Positions 60,956 through 64,000 of a stretch of 64,000 nt of DNA are shown here, piece by piece. The stretch spans positions 5,491,739-5,555,738 of the forward strand of contig OX638377.1 in assembly GCA_951813615.1 (NCBI GenBank), given 5' to 3'. The stretch comes from an uncultured Latescibacterota bacterium. Its GTDB lineage: Bacteria > Latescibacterota > UBA2968 > UBA8231. The notes beneath the pieces were generated by a model. That model saw only the letters and a program-made list of their open reading frames with translations, ran no database searches and was not told the origin of the DNA. How positions within the stretch are numbered: the first letter of the stretch is position 1; the number at the start of each line of letters is the position of its first letter. The position numbers and the translations under genes were made by a program.

Positions 60956-61048
60956 GTGTGTAATACGAAGGCGGGAGGAATCCACATCCGCTGTTCCAAT
61001 AATACTACACTTTTTTGTGTTCTTTTATTTTTGAAGTTCTAGTTGTGC

Positions 61049-61242
61049 TGTGGATATGTGGATAACTCCCTTAATGGGCTTATCCTGATGCACTAAAACA
61101 TATTGTTAATAAGATACTTAAAAACATAAGGGACCATGTTGCGACGGACGTTAATATGTGGATACTGAAGTGGAAAGATTGAGTTTTGCACAGACAAAAG
61201 GCGAAAAATGCCCGTTTTCCTTTTTGCACAGATTTATCCACA
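61049..61242. promoter_or_regulatory. DnaA-box cluster
   Basis: Consensus boxes TGTGGATAA at 61057-61065 and TTATCCACA at 61234-61242, plus one-mismatch boxes TGTGGATAT at 61049-61057 and TGTGGATAC at 61157-61165. The first two overlap by one base. A weaker CGTGGATAG lies at 61260-61268. DnaA bound here could start replication and also regulate dnaN or dnaA. Confidence 0.82.
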
Positions 61243-61379
61243 TAAAATCAATGCCTAGGCGTGGATAGATGTTGATAGTTTTCCACTGCCAAATAGGCAC
61301 TATAATCGTGAAGAATACAGACGAAAAGGACTAAGAGCGGACTACGACGACTAAAGAGAGGGTTGAGAAAGGAGGGGTA

Positions 61380-62774
61380 CTAGCTGTTTTGTCGACGGAT
61401 GGTATTGGACAAATCTTCGACTAGTCTGGCGAAGGAAGGATCGTTTTTACACTTCTTCTCAACCGTACTCACGGCGTGGATGACCGTGCTGTGATCGCGG
61501 TTGCCGAAGCGCAGGCCGATGGCTGTGAAGTGACTGCCGATGAGACTCCTGATTAAGAACATAGCAATGTGCCGTGCTGTGACCACGTCTTGCTTGCGTC
61601 CTTTTCCAGTGAGTTGCTCCTGAGTCAGGTTAAAATGGTCGGCGACCTGCTGCTGGATCGCTTCAATGTTCAGTTCTAATGGGCTAGGGCCTAGATCATC
61701 TATAATGTGTTTGGCCGCCTCGATGTCGAGCTCTTTCTTTTGGATTGAGCAGTAGGCCATCAAGCTAATCAACGTACCTTCGAGTTCGCGGACATTCGAT
61801 CGGATGTGATTCCCCAACAGCACAGCCACATCATCGGGAATCCGTATGCCGTTGCGCTCGGCCTTCTTGTGGAGGATGGCGATTCGGGTTTCGAGCTCCG
61901 GCGGATTTATTGCGGTGGCCAAACCCCATATGAAGCGAGATTTCAGCCGTTCTTCTAGCCCTTCAAGATGGCTAGGAGAACTGTCACAGGTCATGACAAT
62001 CTGCTTCTCGGAATGGTACAGGGCATTAAAGGTGTGAAAGAATTCGTTTTGGGTCTGTTCGCCGTGGATCAGAAACTGGATGTCGTCGACCAGGAGGATA
62101 TCCGCGCTGCGGTAGAAATTCTTAAACTCATTCGTCTTATCGCGACCCTCTCGGATCGCTTGGACAAAATCGCCCATAAATTTTTCCGAGGTGACGTAAA
62201 CGACCTTCTCAGCGAGGTTGAGGCTATGCGCGTGATGCCCAATCGCTTGGAGCAGATGCGTTTTCCCCAGCCCCGCGCCGCCATAAATAACGAGAGGATT
62301 ATATCCCGCCTTGCCAGGGGCATTGGCTACAGCTAAGGCCGTTGCCAGGGCAATTTGATTGCTGTCGCCAATGATAAATTCTTCAAAGGTATAGCGCTTG
62401 CTGAGCGATACTTGATCAGCAGCGGATCCTACTTCTGCTTCTTCTAGTTCCTTTTCTGTGGATTCTTCTGCACGAGCAGGGGTGGGGAGTACTGGATTGA
62501 GGGCTGGCTGGGGTGCTTGGGCAACGGCAAAGGAGATTCTTGGCACCAGCGTCGTCTCTTCCATTACTACTGCTTGGATCATCTGCAAGTAGTGCTCCTC
62601 TACCCAAGCGGCAGAAAATGCACTGGGAACTTGGATGACCAACAAATCTTCGTCGAATTGGCTTACGGAAGTCTGTTTAAACCAATTACTAAAACTCTGG
62701 GGACGAACTTGACGCTCTATGTTGAGCAGACATTGGGCCCAGAGTTCTTGGGGATCCTGTATTTCCAGTGCCAT
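61380..62774 (-). CDS. dnaA: Chromosomal replication initiator protein DnaA
   Basis: The protein has 464 residues. Domain I is at residues 1-90, a Glu-rich linker follows, the AAA+ Walker A is VIYGGAGLGKTHLLQAIGHH, Walker B is DILLVDDIQFL, and domain IV has FGNRDHSTVIHAVSTVEKK for box recognition. It unwinds the origin. The start is ATG 62774 with a weak ribosome site. A possible promoter lies upstream on the minus strand (TTGACT 62840-62835, TAGGTT 62817-62812, 17-base spacer), a poor -10 match. Confidence 0.97.
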   Translation of the reverse strand: MALEIQDPQELWAQCLLNIERQVRPQSFSNWFKQTSVSQFDEDLLVIQVPSAFSAAWVEEHYLQMIQAVVMEETTLVPRISFAVAQAPQPALNPVLPTPARAEESTEKELEEAEVGSAADQVSLSKRYTFEEFIIGDSNQIALATALAVANAPGKAGYNPLVIYGGAGLGKTHLLQAIGHHAHSLNLAEKVVYVTSEKFMGDFVQAIREGRDKTNEFKNFYRSADILLVDDIQFLIHGEQTQNEFFHTFNALYHSEKQIVMTCDSSPSHLEGLEERLKSRFIWGLATAINPPELETRIAILHKKAERNGIRIPDDVAVLLGNHIRSNVRELEGTLISLMAYCSIQKKELDIEAAKHIIDDLGPSPLELNIEAIQQQVADHFNLTQEQLTGKGRKQDVVTARHIAMFLIRSLIGSHFTAIGLRFGNRDHSTVIHAVSTVEKKCKNDPSFARLVEDLSNTIRRQNS

Positions 62775-62894
62775 TTATTGAGCGAGTTCGCAATTTTTAA
62801 GGGGAGTTTTCAACCTATGAAGAAGGCATATGTCAGTCAAGAGTCTCCCCCTAATTTGCTGTTAAAATTCACTAGCGTTCAAAGGGGTAAAGTG

Positions 62895-62923
62895 TTGACA
62901 CTTATTGGAATAGCCACTAAATT
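62895..62923 (+). promoter_or_regulatory. Candidate sigma-70 promoter of rpmH-rnpA-yidD-yidC
   Basis: TTGACA (62895-62900) is a perfect -35, and TAAATT (62918-62923) follows after 17 bases, a 4 of 6 match to the -10 consensus. The start of rpmH is 50 bases downstream. Confidence 0.6.
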
Positions 62924-62972
62924 GAACCGTTTCTGCGCATATCGTGCAAAACCTAACGCGAGGTGAGGATTT

Positions 62973-63107
62973 TTGAAACGCACATTTCAACCCAGCAACC
63001 GGCGGCGGCGCAACAAGCATGGCTTTCGCAAGCGCATGAGCACTCCGGCCGGCCGCAATATTATCAATCGTCGTCGTCGGAAAGGCCGCAAGCAGCTAGC
63101 AGTCTAG
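62973..63107 (+). CDS. rpmH: Ribosomal protein bL34
   Basis: The 44-residue protein starts at TTG 62973 after [28 protein letters not shown], then [20 protein letters not shown] and QLAV. This is the standard L34 sequence, a part of the large ribosomal subunit. A TTG start is unusual for rpmH; no nearer ATG fits. It leads the classic rpmH-rnpA-yidD-yidC cluster. Confidence 0.95.
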   Translation: MKRTFQPSNRRRRNKHGFRKRMSTPAGRNIINRRRRKGRKQLAV

Positions 63108-63110
63108 CGT

Positions 63111-63371
63111 TTGATGGCTTGGGTTAGAGGCTGTTGCCTTTGGATCCGTTGTGATCGGGAAGATCGCGGTCAAATCTTTGTCGTCCGACGCAAACTGGGC
63201 AATGCCGTACAGCGCAATCGACTCAAGCGGCGCTTACGCAGCATTTGCCGCAGCCGCCCGTACTTTCCTCGCAGTCTAGTCGTTTTCTGCCAACCCTCAG
63301 CCGTCGAAACTCCCTTTGCCGACTTGGAAAGGGAACTGGATTCCCTGGTAGCAAGTCTCGTCCCACGATGA
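63111..63371 (+). CDS. rnpA: Ribonuclease P protein component, N-terminally short
   Basis: The 86-residue protein has the RNase P signature [20 protein letters not shown] near residue 30. It starts at TTG 63111 or ATG 63114. The usual family length is 110-125: the first 18-20 residues (the 'R-L-x-x-x-x-D-F' helix) are absent. They cannot be recovered by extending upstream because the rpmH stop codon is in the same frame 3 bases before. The RNA-binding core is intact; loss of the N-terminal helix is odd. Its TGA overlaps yidD. Confidence 0.88.
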   Translation: MMAWVRGCCLWIRCDREDRGQIFVVRRKLGNAVQRNRLKRRLRSICRSRPYFPRSLVVFCQPSAVETPFADLERELDSLVASLVPR

Positions 63372-63577
63372 AGCAAATCGTCATTTTCCTCGTCCGCGCC
63401 TACCGTCTGCTCCTGTCTCCATATCTTCCCCCATCCTGTCGTTATTTACCTACTTGTTCCCAATATGCCGAAGAAGCACTAGATAAGTACGGGGCACTCA
63501 AAGGTGGGATGATTGCGCTAAAGCGGATTAGTCGATGTCATCCCTGGGGAGGGAACGGATATGATCCGCTGCCTTAG
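63368..63577 (+). CDS. yidD: Membrane protein insertion efficiency factor YidD
   Basis: The 69-residue protein matches the YidD family: [40 protein letters not shown] and [17 protein letters not shown] 63368 overlaps the rnpA stop (ATGA). It helps YidC insert membrane proteins. Confidence 0.95.
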   Translation: MKQIVIFLVRAYRLLLSPYLPPSCRYLPTCSQYAEEALDKYGALKGGMIALKRISRCHPWGGNGYDPLP

Positions 63578-63616
63578 TTTCATAAAACGTTGTTTATAAA
63601 AGGGTAATAAAAACCT

Positions 63617-64000
63617 ATGGAAGATAAGCGGACCCTATTGGCCTTTCTCTTTATCGGCCTGATTTTCCTCTTGCTTCCCTATTATAATGAATGGTTTGGG
63701 CTAAATCCCAAGCCCCGGTCTCCGTCGCAGGAATCGGTGCCGCAAGAATCGGTGCCGCAAGAATCGGTGCCTGAAGTAGCCCCTGTTGCCGAAGAGCAAG
63801 CCGAGCCCGAGCGCATACGAGGTCCCGAGCCCGTGGAACAGCTCCGTTCGGAAGATCCAGCACCCGTTAGGTCTCAGGTCGTTGACAGGGCCGAATCGGC
63901 CGAAGATCCGTCCTTTATCCCAGAAGAAATTGTAGTACAAACGCCGCTTCAGAGCTTTGTCATCTCCACAAAGGGCGGTATTATTACGTCGTGTAAGCTG
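63617..64000 (+). CDS. yidC: Membrane protein insertase YidC, 3' truncated by window edge
   Basis: ATG 63617; 128 residues are visible. The first membrane helix is MEDKRTLLAFLFIGLIFLLL. A periplasmic linker follows with three exact QESVP units (bases 63728-63772), then the start of the periplasmic beta-domain (VQTPLQSFVISTKGGIITSC) that matches YidC. The rest lies beyond the window. It inserts proteins into the inner membrane, alone or with SecYEG. Confidence 0.92.
   Translation, partial: MEDKRTLLAFLFIGLIFLLLPYYNEWFGLNPKPRSPSQESVPQESVPQESVPEVAPVAEEQAEPERIRGPEPVEQLRSEDPAPVRSQVVDRAESAEDPSFIPEEIVVQTPLQSFVISTKGGIITSCKL
63728..63772 (+). repeat. Three tandem 15 bp units in the yidC linker
   Basis: CAGGAATCGGTGCCG and two near-identical copies encode QESVP three times in the low-complexity periplasmic linker. 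Length here is probably variable between strains. Confidence 0.75.

Larger units (their letters stand above)
60791..61379. other. Candidate replication origin (oriC) between dnaA and dnaN
   Basis: This 589-base non-coding region is much more AT-rich than the rest of the window. It contains a cluster of DnaA-box-like 9-mers (61049-61242) and a strongly AT-rich stretch (60879-60955) suited to unwinding. The position between dnaA and dnaN is classical for bacterial oriC. Function is inferred from arrangement and boxes. Confidence 0.8.

Overview
This 64 kb window is a GC-rich bacterial chromosome segment that reaches the replication origin at its right end: dnaN-recF-DUF721-gyrB-gyrA and dnaA lie on the minus strand, with rpmH-rnpA-yidD-yidC diverging from dnaA. 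The rest is dominated by Cys-type sulfatases, Fe(II)/2-oxoglutarate dioxygenases (PhyH and TauD types), PQQ dehydrogenases, sugar-acid enzymes and large secreted proteins with Pro-Asn-Pro-Phe-Asn (FlgD-like / T9SS-type) sorting domains. This gene mix is typical of uncultivated marine or sponge-associated lineages such as Latescibacterota or Poribacteria. That placement is an inference from gene content; no rRNA is present.

Layout. 1-8.5 kb: an operon of a DUF6785-like membrane protein (5' truncated), a secreted mutarotase-like protein, an oligopeptide-type binding lipoprotein and an FG-GAP secreted protein. It is split by an intact 1,056 bp IS1595-family element that landed just after the start codon of the FG-GAP gene. 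8.5-11.5 kb: PhnZ-like HD oxygenase, secreted phosphoesterase, TauD-like dioxygenase. 11.5-17.5 kb: two tandem paralogous PQQ dehydrogenase-ankyrin fusions. 17.5-22 kb: a decayed Rpn/DUF4351 fragment and a 1,390-residue mosaic secreted S1 protease. 22-28.3 kb: epimerase, PhyH dioxygenase, sulfatase, MOSC protein, Spy-like protein and a frameshifted sulfatase. 28.5-34.1 kb: copper chaperones for cytochrome oxidase (SCO and PCuAC), methyltransferase, amidohydrolase, squalene/phytoene synthase, DUF4143 ATPase. 34.3-37.6 kb: amidase and an ABC-2 exporter. 37.6-46.4 kb: mannonate dehydratase-like protein, beta-repeat membrane protein, HSDR_N nuclease domain, sorbosone dehydrogenase-like secreted protein, CehA/McbA hydrolase, a second secreted protein and an RsmC-like methyltransferase. 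46.4-53.2 kb: an enolase-superfamily dehydratase diverging from an XRE regulator, then a sugar ABC importer with a sulfatase. 53.3-53.65 kb: three tRNAs. 53.7-64 kb: the origin cluster.

How it fits together. The sulfatases, sugar ABC importer, enolase-superfamily enzyme, mannonate dehydratase and PQQ/sorbosone dehydrogenases suggest use of sulfated or acidic polysaccharides with oxidation of sugars in the periplasm. The copper chaperones fit an aerobic respiratory chain that would take the electrons. The best-supported unusual events are the IS insertion whose terminal repeat supplies a replacement start codon, the in-frame A_AAA_AAG slippery site in its transposase, the duplicated PQQ-ankyrin fusions, the mosaic protease and the tandem promoter-like repeats between the XRE regulator and the enolase-superfamily gene.
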